Below, one piece after another: positions 45,501 to 57,121 of a DNA stretch of 64,000 bases. The DNA is from Heterotrichella gracilis. Lineage: Eukaryota; Sar; Xanthophyceae; Tribonematales; Xanthonemataceae. A program made the translations under genes and the position numbers. The stretch spans positions 1-64,000 of the forward strand of contig JAULBX010006665.1 of NCBI GenBank assembly GCA_032358255.1, written 5' to 3'. The notes beneath the pieces are model-generated. The model was not told the DNA's origin, made no database searches, and saw only the letters and a list, made by a program, of their open reading frames with translations. The number at the start of each line of letters is the position of its first letter. Position 1 is the stretch's first letter.

Positions 45501-47209
45501 CCTAGCAAGAGGCCTGCCACACTCACGATTCCGCAAACGAGTGCCACACATTGGACCACCCCTCCCTCTCCCAGAATATCGTCATCCTGCTTTCCACCCT
45601 GTCACATGCCGGCTGGGATGACATCATCGAATGGTGGTGGGCAAAATACGAAAGCCCAGAGGGGTGGAACATCAGCCCAAAATGCGCCTTATCCCCGATG
45701 CCATGCCCTGCTGCCGAGTCGCACTGGATGCCAAACCCTACATGGGGTTTTGGAGTGTCTGGGCCAGACCCTTCGGGGGTTTTCTGAGGGTCTGGGGTCA
45801 TGAAGGCGGCGGCCACGTTCTGCCCCGTGCAGAAAACCTCGCGAGGGTGTGGGTGGTGGTCTGCCACGTGGCGGTAGCAGGTGAACCGGGACTGGCTGCT
45901 GGGGGTGCAGTACTCCTGCACGGGGATGTGAAAAATAGGGATCTCCGCTGAGGCCCTGATCAAGCAGCACGCAGAATTCATTACTCCATCCCCCACGCAG
46001 CATGGAAATACAAGTTTACCAATGTACACATGGTAGGGTTGGCCCTCACCAGCCAAAACCCTAAACCCTAGGTTAGGGTTGGCACGCACCTGCCTGTTGC
46101 TGGCGTACACCTGCATGAGTGGGTAGTCCAACGCCCACCCACACCTGCTGCCTGCCTGGGAGGCAAAGGGGTTGCGGGTCCAATCCAGAGCCTGGGATGC
46201 CAGCTGCGCCCACTGGTTCTGAGGAGCAGGCTGAACCTCCGGCTGTGGCTGCGGATGGTGGTCCGGCTGTGGCTGTGGCTGTGGCTGTGGCTGTGGCTGT
46301 GGCTGTGGCTGTGGCTGTGGCTGTTGCTGGTGGTCCGGCTGTGGTTGTTGGTCTGGATGTGCTGCAGGGTTGGTTTGTGTGGCGGTTTCTGACCCCTGCT
46401 GCTGCTGCTGCTGCTGTTGTTGTCCTGGTAAAGACTCAGCTGGTTCCGCCTGTGGTTGCTGCTGCTGAGTGGAGGGTTCCTGGTTGCCGCCAATACCATG
46501 CAAGGGTTCCTGGTGGTCGGCAACCCCCTGTAAGGGTTCCTGGGGGTCGGCAACACCCTGGGAGGGTTTCTTGCGCGTGTGTGTGGCCGGGCGCCGCTTG
46601 CGCCCCTGCTTGGGCACAGGAGAATCATCTTCCTGAAGCCGTCGAGCCCACCCCTCCCCTCTTGCCACCTTCCTTTGCCCCCCTAGCTGCAGCTGATGAT
46701 CTCCAGGGGGTTGGGTGGGTGTGGTGGGGGTTGAGGGGAGGAAAGTGTGCAGCCAGGTTTCCCAGGTGGAGGTGATATTGGGAAAACTGAGGAGCTGGTG
46801 CTGTGCGCCTGGGTGAACCCTGTGCGCGGTGGGACCGTGTGTAGGGCTTAGGGTTTGGGGTTTAGGGTATGGTCGCACCCCTGGTGGCAGCGGGTCAGGG
46901 TTTTAGGCTTAAGGGGTTGAATTCACACCTGGTGGGCGGCGTGTTGGTGCTGGTTTCCATGCTAGTTGGAAAGGTAGTACTGCTGGCGGTGGTGGCGGTG
47001 GGGGTGGGGGTGGGGGCGGGGAAGACGGGCCGATGTCTGGGGTGTGGTTGCTGCCTCCCTGGGTTGTGCTGCAACTCCCCTTGCTGCGTTTTGTTGTTGT
47101 GCAGCGTTGATGCGTGGCATGGACCGGCAACCTGGAACACTGCCAGGCCCGCTAGTAGACAGCTGAGTGCGACTGCAGAGCTTATGTGCCCAGCACGGCA
47201 TGGCGCCAT
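42562..47209 (-). CDS. GT61-family glycosyltransferase, probable Golgi type II membrane protein
   Basis: GT61 enzymes add xylose, arabinose or GlcNAc to wall polysaccharides, N-glycans or extensin-like proteins. Nine exons fit in phase: 47209-46929, 46819-46090, about 45942-45527, 45087-44982, 44745-44599, 44252-44074, 43847-43748, 43492-43232, 42759-42562, about 805 residues. A hydrophobic stretch (VALSCLLAGLAVFQVAG) near the N-terminus is a signal anchor. A long low-complexity stem follows, with QQQ and repeated QP dipeptides. The catalytic domain has SRDYFVQNPGVVCFSNAVF, LLLRSFATWLRGVW and the family signature RTDILIGAHGAGMTNLIW, then MQPGRVVVEI. The start of exon 3 is the weakest border. 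Donor sugar and acceptor cannot be read from sequence. Confidence 0.87.
42901..42950 (-). repeat. Copy of the GT61 last-exon 5' part
   Basis: It resembles 42712-42757 (CTGAGC.GCTG..GGAAGCC block and GACAAG codons), upstream of that exon in its intron. Confidence 0.6.
43633..43691 (-). repeat. Copy of the GT61 exon 7 end in its intron
   Basis: It resembles 43744-43802. It reads TERRFACRGVGFHLQ where the exon reads TERRFARHGLRFQLQ, so it has mostly non-synonymous differences. CCCTACAAAAACCCTAC tracts flank it. Confidence 0.8.
44777..44804. repeat. Perfect 28-bp palindrome in a GT61 intron
   Basis: ATGATTTGAGATGG followed directly by CCATCTCAAATCAT is its own reverse complement. It lies about 30 bp upstream of the GT61 exon starting at 44745. 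Confidence 0.9.
45287..45415. repeat. Foldback hairpin in a GT61 intron
   Basis: The left arm (about 45287-45340, CTGCAACGCAAG to GCCATGGCAGGTTGCA) pairs with the right arm (about 45364-45415) around an AT-rich loop of about 25 nt. Mismatches are scattered over arms of roughly 52-54 nt. It lies between the exons at 45527 and 45087, and its form is like the hairpin at 2651. Confidence 0.75.
46258..46335 (-). repeat. Hexanucleotide array coding Gln-Pro repeats
   Basis: TGGCTG repeats on the + strand (QP dipeptides on the coding strand) run about ten units with minor variants, inside the GT61 stem exon. It is likely to vary in length between strains. Confidence 0.9.
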
Positions 47210-47962
47210 GATCACGCGCCTACACTGGTGCTGCCTTACTGGCAGTGCATCAAATCACCAGTTACATGCCTAAGCCCCGGGGCTGCGGTGTTTTAATGCT
47301 CGATGTTGCATAGGGGCGAGCGCTTTCACACGCCAGCACTTTGGACGCACTCCCACCTTACTTCCACCAGCATCAGGCCGTGATAGCCCAACGCACTGGG
47401 GTTCATTGAAGTTCATAAAGCGTTTGAAACAAAGAAAGACTTGTGGGTTCCGTTAACGTAGCGAATGCCAAGGTTAACATGCATGCATTGCATATGCATG
47501 CATGCAGACACCCGCTTATTACCTCAACAAACAATACACCATTGTGCGAACACGATTATCACAGGGGTAACGATTATGAGGGCTGTTTCTGGCAGTTGCA
47601 AAGCAGTATTTGCTACGGAAACAGTGCTTCAAGCTTGAACCTCTGCAGCATGAACCCTACAGCCTAACCCTAGTCCAGCTGTACACCGTGGCAAGTGACT
47701 GCCAGTACTACTGACTGCCATGGCTGTCACGTATCTCCCTGAAGTCATATGTTGACTGTATCGTACACAGTGTATGTCTTTACAAAGTGTTTGTGCTGAT
47801 GGCTAGCCGCAAGCAGTGGTGTCGTAACTATTACCCCGCGCAGTAGGGTTCGAACAGTTCTACATGCATGCATGCCTCCGACCACACGCCCTTGCGTCAG
47901 CACAACAGGCAGATCACGTGACGGACCTATTGCATTCTCACAAACTGTTGTGCCGGTAGCGC
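47210..47962. other. Divergent promoter region, GT61 / secreted protein
   Basis: About 750 bp between two start codons on opposite strands, both of proteins with secretory N-termini. GCATGC runs occur near 47478-47508 and 47861. No gene is seen. Confidence 0.5.
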
Positions 47963-50900
47963 ATGACTCCTCTACGTATGGCGTTTCCCTGGCATCGTAT
48001 CGCGAACGCAGACTCACGTGGGCGGCATGTGCATCGATTGGCATACCTCCTCCTGGTGATCGCCTGCGCAGCCGGCCCTGCACCTGGTCCCTCCACAGAT
48101 GTTTCTGCCTTCACGTCGCCATATGGTGGATCTGACGGCGCAAACACAACCTACCTGCTCCCCATCAACGGGACTGCCGAAGGTATACGTCACCCTTCAC
48201 CCCAAGACAGGGTGGCAGGCACCACATGTAGCTCAAAGCCTGACCCTGCACGCCTTGAACCCTTTATAGATGAATCTTTCTGTTTACTTAAATCACATCT
48301 GGCATTGTTGGCAGTCAGCCTCAACTACTCGCTCTCCACCTGTGGGGTTTGCGCTGGGTAGGTGTGACCTCAATACCCAAGACAGGCTGGCAGACTATGG
48401 AGGTTGTAGCTCCCTCAGTTTCTTTCACAGCTGCACGCTGAACTCTGATCAACCAGCTACAACCAAGTTATAGCTTTGGTCTGTCTGGGTTCAAGCATTC
48501 CGTTGAATTGCGCCACCTAGCTCACAGGGGAGCAGACAGCACGCACCACACTACAAGCAGAGACCAATCCTGCACCTCTTGCATACCTGAGCCCTAAAGG
48601 TATTTTTCAAGTGCGACTGAACTCGTAGCAGTCAGCCACAACCACCTGCTTGTTTGGGGCTCCAACCCACCGCCTGCTTTTTTTTGTGTAAAGCAGGCTC
48701 CAAAAATTAGTAGCGAGTGTGCCAAACCAGTCTTGTAGTGGCAGGCAGCAATAGCACACAGAATATAGTATGCCACACTCGCTAAATTGCACCACCTGGG
48801 CTCCCACTTGCAGCATCAAAGTGCTGAGACACCCACTTGCCACGTGTGCAGGTCTCACCGACTGCGCCATCCTGTATGAAGCTGACAGGGTGTCCTCATA
48901 CCTTGATGACATGCATGAGCTGTGCGCCTCGCTGGCACACACCCAGGTGCCCTCAGCCGCGCTGCTGCAGGCACTGGAGGAGTTGGCCAGCACTGCAGCG
49001 GACACACTGGCGCAGGTGACCCCGAACCCTAAATCCAAAACCCTAACTCTAAGGGCCAAGCCCTAAATCATAAATCTCTCTTAGCTGGCCAGCACTGCAG
49101 CGGACATGTTGGTGCAGGTGACTTTGCGTTGTAAACCCTAAGCAATCACCCAACGCCATAAGGTAGTCAATCCAGTGGCACGAGGTGTGTGTGGCGACAA
49201 TGTGGTTTGCAAACCAATGTGGATGTCCTTGGGCCATGACTGGTTGGCCGCAATTAGGAAAAAAATCCGTCATTACTTGATGACAAGCCTTGGGCAACAA
49301 ATCGAGACAAGGCACACCCTGTGATGTGCACCATTACAGGGCAAAGATGGAGTGCAAATGCAAGGGTATTTACTCACTGTACTACTGCAGGAGCTGGTGT
49401 CTGAGTCCATGTGCCGCGCATGGCTCAAAGGGCTGCAGGAGTTCATTGGGCAGGTACGGCAAAATACCTGTAGCTAATATTGTGCTTGCATATCTACTGC
49501 ACCACAATGCCGTGGGATGAGCCAGCGCACGTATGGGAGCCTCTCTCACACAGTGTGGTTGAGCTGTCTATTAGGGTGGCAGATGATGCCATCATATGGC
49601 CAATCCCAGCCTTTCACACCAAGCTGGGGTGCCATTGAATGCAAGTGATGCAGCTCCAACTTTGACATGCATGCCACACCTGAGACTGAAAGCACTGCTG
49701 GCGCACGCCATGTGGCTAAGTGAGCTTTTGCTGCTTCCTTGCAGCTGACTGGAGCCCTTGCCAGCCCTGAAGCAGCCAGCGCTCTTGAGGCTTTGCCTGA
49801 CGACAACCCGCTGATCGTTGCGCAGCGACAGGAGGAGCTGGAAAGGTGCGCACCCGATGCCGTCCATATGATACCACGAATATGGGTTAACTCTAAACTC
49901 GAAAACGAGACAACATAATATGTCCATGCAGGGGAATCACCAATTGGGGTCGGTCCCTTTTTTAAAAAGAATGTTTCCGTTTTTTCACCATTCATCTTGC
50001 TTGCCTTCTGCATGCAAACCACGCCTAGGCCAGGAACATGCCAGGCTATCACCGACTATGGCTTGTTTATTTTTCCGTTGTATTCAGGTCTGTAGATAAC
50101 CTGGACACTGTCAGTTCCTGTTGGTGGTTGCCATTTTATTTTCCTTTCCTTCCCCATGCAGGCCGCAGCTGTGCAAGGAGGTCACCGACTGGGGCCTGCC
50201 ACAGGACACCATCACATGCGTGTGCACCACAGCCACACCCTCCGACAGGGTTTTGCCAAAACCCTACCTGCACTGCAAAGCCCTAGCCATGCGCCAGGTG
50301 GCAGGCAGTGTAGAGGGCTTTGCCAGCGTGCTTCGGGACATGATCAGTGAGATGCCACCCCCACCCGAGTCCCTGGGACTGATGGGGGGTGGGACTGCGC
50401 GGCGCAAACTCTTGCAAGATAGAGGCACCTCCTTCAAGGCCAGTGGCAGCTTAAGTAGAATTACAGCAAAATCTAATGTAGCAACATTAATTGTGTCATT
50501 GCCCCCTGCTGTGTACAAGCCTGTCCTTGATTTTGCATCCTGAAGTGCCACGAGGTTTTGGCCAGTGCATGGTGTATGCCGATTGCCTAATTGGGACGTT
50601 GGGATTGACAAGGCTCCAAGGCTGGCTCCCGATCACTCTGTCTTGAGCTTTAGGGTTTATGGTACCCTAAAAGTTTAGGGTTCAGGGTCTTGTACTCAAA
50701 CGCCTGCTATCGCCGATGCAGTAGGTTTTAGGAAAGAATATTTAATTCACTGTGCAGGTGGGCACCCCTTGTTGAACGCCACACACGCCTTCCTCACCCC
50801 CTCCCATCGCCGCGCCCTGCGCCAATTGGGGTGCAACCCCGACTTCCCCATTCTGGACCTTTTCAAGGGGGTGGGGTCGGTGGACGATGCGCTGCAAAAC

Positions 50901-53900
50901 GTGGTGAATTTCCTGGAAGTCAACAAGGGCAAATTGGAGGCTGACGGGGAGGTGGCCCTCTTCGACTGCTCCGCACCACTGCTGGCGGTTGGGCCAGGGG
51001 TGAGTACCAAAACAGTTATCCATTTGACATGTTGCAGTCACCCAGGTCATGTGAATTAGAGTTACTGATATTTAAGTCATACGGTTCAGTTATGCAAGGC
51101 AATAGGGACGTGTTAATGTTGCTGCCGATGGAAAGTAATTGTGCATGGATCCGCATGCAGGTGTGGAGCTTGTTGCAATGCAAATGATCCCTAAACCCTA
51201 AACCCTAAACCCCTTGGTGCAGATGTTTGGTGTGGACCTTGCCGCCACATACGTTAACCCTAAACCCTAGACTCTAAACCCTATCTCCCTTGGTGCAGAT
51301 GTTTGGTGTGGACATAGGAGGGACCCTGGTGCTCCCCGCTGGTGGCAAATCCCTCAAGTGCCTGTTCAATTTCCTCAAGGGGTTTGAAAACGAGCAGGCA
51401 AGGCGGGAGTGCTTTGGGTGTGGGCACAGCCTGCTAGTGGATGAGCTGCTGCGCACATCGCCAAAGGTAATGGAGCCTACACCCTAAACCCTAAACCCTA
51501 AACCCTAAACCCTGAGCCTTGAGCCTACACTTCTCGCCAACTTCTCTTTGTTGACGCCTAACTGAAGGCCCTGTGCGCACATCGCCAATGGTCAGAACCC
51601 TAGATCTCAGACTGTAAAGTCTAAACCCTAAACCCTGATTTGAAATACACCCCCTAGGGCAAAAACAACTGCTTTCCTTGGGTTGAACTCAGCCTGGATG
51701 AACTGCTGCGCTTAGGTACAAAACCTATCGCTTAGGTAAGAAACCTGCATCTGACTGTCAGGCAAGCCACGTCAGCACACATGTGTTGCAATCATCCGTA
51801 CAAAAATTACAACACATGTGCTACATGAAAAATACATGCAAATGACACGGTTGGGCTGTGTTTTCCAGATGTTCGCCAACGTGTGCTACGGCATCCTTTT
51901 CACCGAGCTACTCAGCAGGCTCAAGTACCTGCAAAAATAAATAAAGACAAGCAAACAAAATACATGAATGGGCAGCATGTAGCAGTTCTCAGTAAATCAC
52001 TGAGCCGCTGGCCAGGCAAGCACCCATTCATCCAGCCAACATACAATTGTTAACTCAGCACCCCCTTCCCATGTGTGTTACAGATGTCCGCCAATGTGTG
52101 CTACGGCATCCCTTTCACCGAGCTACTCAACAGGCTCAAGAAGCTGCCCGGGGCTAAGAAGCTGGCCTCAAAAATCGTTTCTATATTTGCCTCCTGGGGA
52201 ATCCCCAGCGGCCTGGCAAGCATGCTGGACCCGGAAAACCTCTACTTGTGCTTTTTCGGGGGGTCGGTGGATTGGTTCCTGCTCAAGGTGGGCGTGCGTG
52301 GATCAGATATAATGGGGATCATAATCATTAGATTGGGATCATTTTTTAAAGAAAAGCGTTGACGTTGTGGATTTTGAGGGGGCGCATATCGGTTCTTGCT
52401 CAAAGGGATTGGCGCTGCACGTGCAAGGCACACTGCAACGTGGCTGTGTAGCTGCGATGCATGTAGCTACCTACCTTGCCGCTTTGCATCTGAGAAATGC
52501 GTCCGTTTTCTTCTCTCTTGTATACACTCATACACACTATGATGAAGCAAGTATTACTTAAAGCTAACTTACGTCACCAATGATGCAGCATCAAGTTGAG
52601 TTGAGCCTTCAACTTGAGCCCCGTGGCAAGGTGGAAAAGAAAAACCAGGAGTACTGGGATGCAGAACAAGTGACCCCAGATATTATCAAGGTTGGAGGGT
52701 TCTGGAAAATGAACATCAAATATGTGGACCCAAAAACCTCAGACATCTGCACATCCACCACCCACCCCCTGCACCCCTACCTGGCCTGCACAGGTATGTG
52801 CTGGTTGCTGATGTATGTGTTTATCATTTAAAACGTTAAATTGCTTGCCTTGCTGTTGATTTTGACCTGGAAATTGATCTATTATATGTCCCTGGCCTGC
52901 CCAGGCGATTCTGTGCATCTGTTTGTTGTTCAATTATTTCTTTCGTCCCCCCCCCCCCCTCCCCCCACTTTTTTTGCCTATCTGGTTCATTTCACCTAAT
53001 CTGCGCACTGTGAAACTATTCATAGCTTGCTAATTGTATTCATCATAAATGATCCTGTTTGTTCCCGGCCTGCTTTTGTACTTGGGTATCTTGTGTGCTA
53101 ATTGCTATTTTGTTCCCTGGCCTGCACAGACTACTGCCAGCTCCAGTATGGCAAGTGGGGTGAGCTGCACTTTGCCCTCAAGATCTCCTTCCTTGCCGTA
53201 GACTACTTCCTGGTGGGTGGGGAGGGCACCGCTGGGCAACTGTACAAGGAGGACCCAGTGCGAGAGATATGCCCAGGTATGTCACGATAAATTAAATTGC
53301 AAGTGAATCCACTTGGCCACAATGGCCAGGTTGGCTCTCTAAGTGCGATTGTCAAAATACAATATTATAAGTCTTGTATGCCATGCATGTGTGCCCCACT
53401 ATAATAAATTACAATCAGCAAAAGCTTCATCAAACTGTTGATGAGGGGATTGTGCAACACACTGTGGCTCAAATGCATCTGCATGCAGAGGGCGCCATCG
53501 AGATTGGGTGCGGTGACCAGCCCCCGCCAGCCCAGTCCCCACCACGACCGTCACCCGACACGCCGCAATCGCCGCCACCACCATCAAGGCTGCCAACAGG
53601 TAGGGTATATAACCTTCTCTGCCTTAATCTGATTCAGCATTGTGCTCGCGAATGCCAACTGGGCCAATCAACATTGTTTCAACCATCAGTTGCTTGTGGA
53701 TAGTGGATGGCGTCACCAGCCATGTTTTTATGGCTGTGTTATGAATGCAACCCTCATGAGATATGCAGATAATGGCGGCGTCGTGCGTCTCACGTAATTA
53801 TTCAGGGGCCTTTTCCTTCTCCACCCCATTTAAAACAGGAGTGTTCAAGGACATGCAGCACAACTCATTTGTAATCATTTTGGTTTCATACATTCATGTG

Positions 53901-56037
53901 TACAATTCATGTGATCTTGTACTACTCATTCGTTTCTGTCTTGCAGAATGCCGCATGGTTTCCCCCGACTTTGTCACCGCACCCAGACTCCAGGTGTACA
54001 CCTCCAACTGCCAGGCATCAGGCCAAGTTGACCCCCCCGTCAGCTTTGAACAGGGGCAGCAGTTCCAGTACACCGGGGTTTCAGACAAGTCCACCTGCCC
54101 CGACCAAGATGATTACCCCTGGTATCGCTACATCCAGGTCAGGTAGCTTTTTTTTATAGTTAGCTACATGCATTCCAGCAATACAGCCATTTTAACAGCC
54201 AGTCTTGCAAATGCGGCGCCAAGCAGGCCCAGGTCAGTCCATGGCAATTATGCAAGCAGTGCAGCCAGATATCAGCAATCAGATTGCACCAGCTGCGCCA
54301 CTCGGCTCTGTCATTGCTCATACCACTGCAGCAATGTGTTATGTTCACGGCCCCAGTAAGGGGCCAGCCCTTCATTCCTAATGCACTTAGTCAAGGACAG
54401 GCTGCGTATTTATTTATTGATTTGATTCTTTTACATGTTCCCAAGGCTTCTGTGCCGACATTCAGGTGGAGTATGGACAAGGGGGTGAAGGGAAAGAGCT
54501 GCTGGGGTGGGTCATCAGCGGGATACCTTGCCAGGCAGCCTATGTGTACTACTGCGCTAGAGGTGCGTGGCGACCCTTAGGGTAAATCTAGACCCTAGGG
54601 GTAAACCCTGTGGCTGCACACCCTAAAAGCCAGGAGCCTGAGCTGCTATAAACTAACGGTGGCTTTGTCATTTACGATGGGAATTTGAACCAGCAATAAC
54701 CATGGTTACCCTGGCTGCAACCCTAACAAGAAACCTGCCCTGGGAACCTACAATGGTCATAGGAACCCTAGCTGTCACCCTAATAACAAGGCTGCCCTGA
54801 CCTGCAGACCCCAGCTACTGCGACTTTGCCAGCGATGGGGCCTGCCACCAGCCCTTTGTGCCCCCCACCGAGTGCCAGTGCGATGGACAGTGCAACCCAG
54901 CCACGGGGCTGTGCTCTGATTACCCCAACTGGAAGCCTGGGACGCCCTGCCAGGGGGGAAATGGGGAGTGTGATGGGGAGGGGAACTGCGTTGCAACAAG
55001 CCCCAGCTCCCCACCTCCGCCGCCATCCTCCCCAAAGGTAGGTGCTTTTGGTAGCTTACAAGGTAGATGCTTTGGGTAGCTAATTGGCATACTGTGTCTT
55101 TTGCACATAGGCTTGTAAACCTGTCTTCAAACTGGTGGGAGGAGCCCCGGGGATGGCTTTGGCTTTGTCAATTTTGTGATTTGTCCTTATTTCTTTTCCA
55201 CAGGTGTTCCAGCAGCCTGTGGTGAATTCGATCAGGCCTGATCGCGGGGATGATGACATATCGACAAACAGGAGGCTGTTGGTGTCTAGCAGTGGGAGCA
55301 TGTACGCAGGGTCAGCCAATGATCCAATGGCAGGGGATGCGTTGTACACCGAATCGGCAGGCGGAGTCAGCGGTGCGCAGTTTGGGTCGGTGGGTGATGT
55401 CTCAGCGGGGGGCTACAACTCTGGGGCCACTGGGGATGGGGGCAGTGAACCCGAGTCCCCACCAGATCTGGTCCCCCCGCTTCCCTCCCCGCCTACATCC
55501 CCACTAGAGTCCGCACCGCCGCCGCCCGATGGCGGTACCGCAGCCGCCGCCATCCCCCCACCACCACAGCACCCCGCCAGTGTCATTGACCATTGCACGT
55601 GCGATGATGGCAGCAGTGGGGATTCGGTGGTGCCGCTCGCCAGCGGCATGTGCCCCGGCGGGGGGTCAGCGTTTCGCATGCAAGGGGTGGATGTTGAGGG
55701 CGCAATGCTGTGCACCTGGGTGGGGAAGCCAGTGGCGGCAGGGGGGTGTAATGGGCAGTGGGTGAAAGAGGCGGATGAGGCAGCGCGCATCCAGAAATGG
55801 ATGGATTCGCTCACTAGTTATGAGGGGGGGAACCCATGGTGTGCTGACCCCTGCCGAGCTGTGGTGGAGTATGACACTGTGAGTGGAGCGTGGGGGAACC
55901 GGTGCGTTGACAAGGGGGCGAACGCCATGCGGGTGATGATGTGCGGGGATGGCAAGCCTGTGGACAGCTATGCATACTTCAATGACTATGCAAACAGCTG
56001 TGATCGCGACACATGGCCTGCATGCACATTGTGCTGA
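47963..56037 (+). CDS. Large secreted cysteine-rich protein, unrecognised family
   Basis: Fifteen exons keep phase: 47963-48182, 48852-49015, 49391-49453, 49745-49845, 50162-about 50454, 50758-50999, 51299-51466, 52084-52287, 52589-52793, 53130-53276, 53489-53599, 53947-54137, 54466-54562, 54808-55037, 55204-56037. This gives about 1,090 residues. The N-terminus has a basic stretch then a signal-peptide-like core (LAYLLLVIACAAG). The N-terminal half is helical with spaced Cys (NPDFPILDLFKGVGSVDDAL; ANVCYGIPFTELLNRLKKLP). Pro-rich linkers of the SPPPP type (in exons 11, 14 and 15) separate Cys-rich modules, for example ECQCDGQCNPATGLCSDYP, then GTPCQGGNGECDGEGNC. The C-terminus has ADPCRAVVEYDTVSG and ends CTLC. 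SPPP linkers suggest a wall or matrix glycoprotein. The exon 5 donor is uncertain (50442 or 50454, both in phase). It could be two genes, though unbroken phase argues for one. Confidence 0.68.
49084..49117 (+). repeat. Copy of exon 2 end and donor (secreted-protein gene)
   Basis: It repeats 48983-49015 (TGGCCAGCACTGCAGCGGAC block) and the following GTGAC. The intervening intron segment is rich in CCCTAA-like motifs. Confidence 0.85.
51213..51239 (+). repeat. Copy of exon 7 acceptor side
   Basis: TTGGTGCAG|ATGTTTGGTGTGGAC precedes the real exon 7 (51299) by about 86 bp. After this block the two diverge. Arrays of CCCTAAA lie before each. Confidence 0.85.
51479..51515 (+). repeat. Interstitial telomere-like array (CCCTAAA)n
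   Basis: About five CCCTAAA units follow the exon 7 donor. Similar shorter arrays lie at 51190-51212, 51255-51285 and 51620-51640 in the same gene. (CCCTAAA)n is the plant and algal telomere repeat. Confidence 0.9.
51869..51939 (+). repeat. Copy of exon 8 start with acceptor and in-frame stop
   Basis: It resembles 52084-52154: MFANVCYGILFTELLSRLKY against MSANVCYGIPFTELLNRLKK. A good acceptor (TTTTCCAG) precedes it and a TAA ends it after about 23 codons. Splicing exon 7 into it would give a truncated protein. Confidence 0.85.
52949..52980. repeat. Poly-C / poly-T tract
   Basis: A run of about 14 C, then T and further C, ending in a T run, lies in the intron between exons 9 and 10 of the secreted-protein gene. 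Confidence 0.9.
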
Positions 56038-57121
56038 GTGAAATAGGACATCCATTTTTCACTTAGTAAGGGTAAGAAACAGAGGAGAATGGAGCAGTGC
56101 CACGCCAACGGCCTGCATGCGCACTGTGATGTTACAGCCGAGTATACCTCAGATCTGAATAATAGGATTTATATTGCTCGATTGCACAAGTACAAACCAA
56201 TATTTTACACTGCTATCAGAATGCCTTTGTAGCCTAACAATGCAATTGTTTCAACATCACCCCTTTCGCAGGCACCCAGCTAGTATCCTGACCAGTTCGC
56301 TGCAATGTGGCGGTTGTCTCAGCCTCACCCACTATCACAGTATGTGGTTTGAATGTACATCATTGGAAACACTCCTACGGTACTCTTACTGTCACCTAAG
56401 TTGCATGGCACAAAGACCAGCAGTTGCTCTATCAATCGTGCATGGTACTAATATCCGCTGAAACCTGGCTGAAACCAAGCTTGAAGTGTGGAGTAAAGTA
56501 TTGCCTTGCAGCTGCTGTACTGGCTTCGCCACTCTGTACATATCTGTGCCGTGAGGCGCACCTTGGCACAACTTGTCGACAGTACTAGCCGTGGCAAAGT
56601 TGTTGAAACCTCCCAGTGCCAGGCATTCACAAAATCAGCATGCATGCATGCACAAACTGGTAGCTATGGCAGGACAACGAACCCCGTCAAAAACCATGCA
56701 CAAGCACAGGTTGTATGACAGTTGCATTATTTGTGTTATACGTAGAAAGGTCTGTGTCGTATGTGGGGCGTTGGGTCAAGATGGGCGAGTTTTTACAGTG
56801 TATTTGGTATGCATGCATGCGGACTACTGATAAATATGTAGATATTCGTTAAAACACCACTAGTTGTAACCGCTTAGGAAAGGTGTACAGTAGTAATTTG
56901 AGCCACCTGGTGGAGCTCCTAAAAATATCAAAAGCAATACATTCCGCTCCTTGACGGTATACAACTCATCGAGACACGCATCAACACCCATTGCCACAGA
57001 CGTTCAGTATAAGCTTGAGCCACCTGGTGCAGCTCCTAAAATATCGCAAACAATACGTTCCCTTTTAACGGTATACAACTCAAGGCACGGCACGCATTGC
57101 ACGTTCATTACCTTGGCAGGC
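56038..57121. other. Intergenic with a duplicated block before the F-box gene
   Basis: No gene is supported. GCATGC runs lie near 56638 and 56808. The last 240 bp carry two direct repeats just upstream of the F-box gene start. Confidence 0.55.
56890..57097. repeat. Direct repeat of about 90 bp in the F-box gene's promoter region
   Basis: Copy 1 (about 56890-56980) and copy 2 (about 57004-57097) share TTGAGCCACCTGGTG, AGCTCCTAAAA, CAATAC.TTCC and ACGGTATACAACTC in the same order, offset about 116 bp. Copy 2 ends about 25 bp before the presumed ATG, so the repeats may be promoter or 5' UTR sequence. Confidence 0.8.

Noticed and set aside
45523-46878. Single 451-codon frame taken as one exon of the GT61 gene
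   Set aside because: It runs through an intron containing CCCTAAACCC tracts (about 45943-46089). The intervening residues are not protein-like and good splice sites flank them.
51479-51515. CCCTAAA array as a true chromosome end
   Set aside because: It is only about five units, lies in an intron of a continuing gene, and unique sequence follows on both sides.
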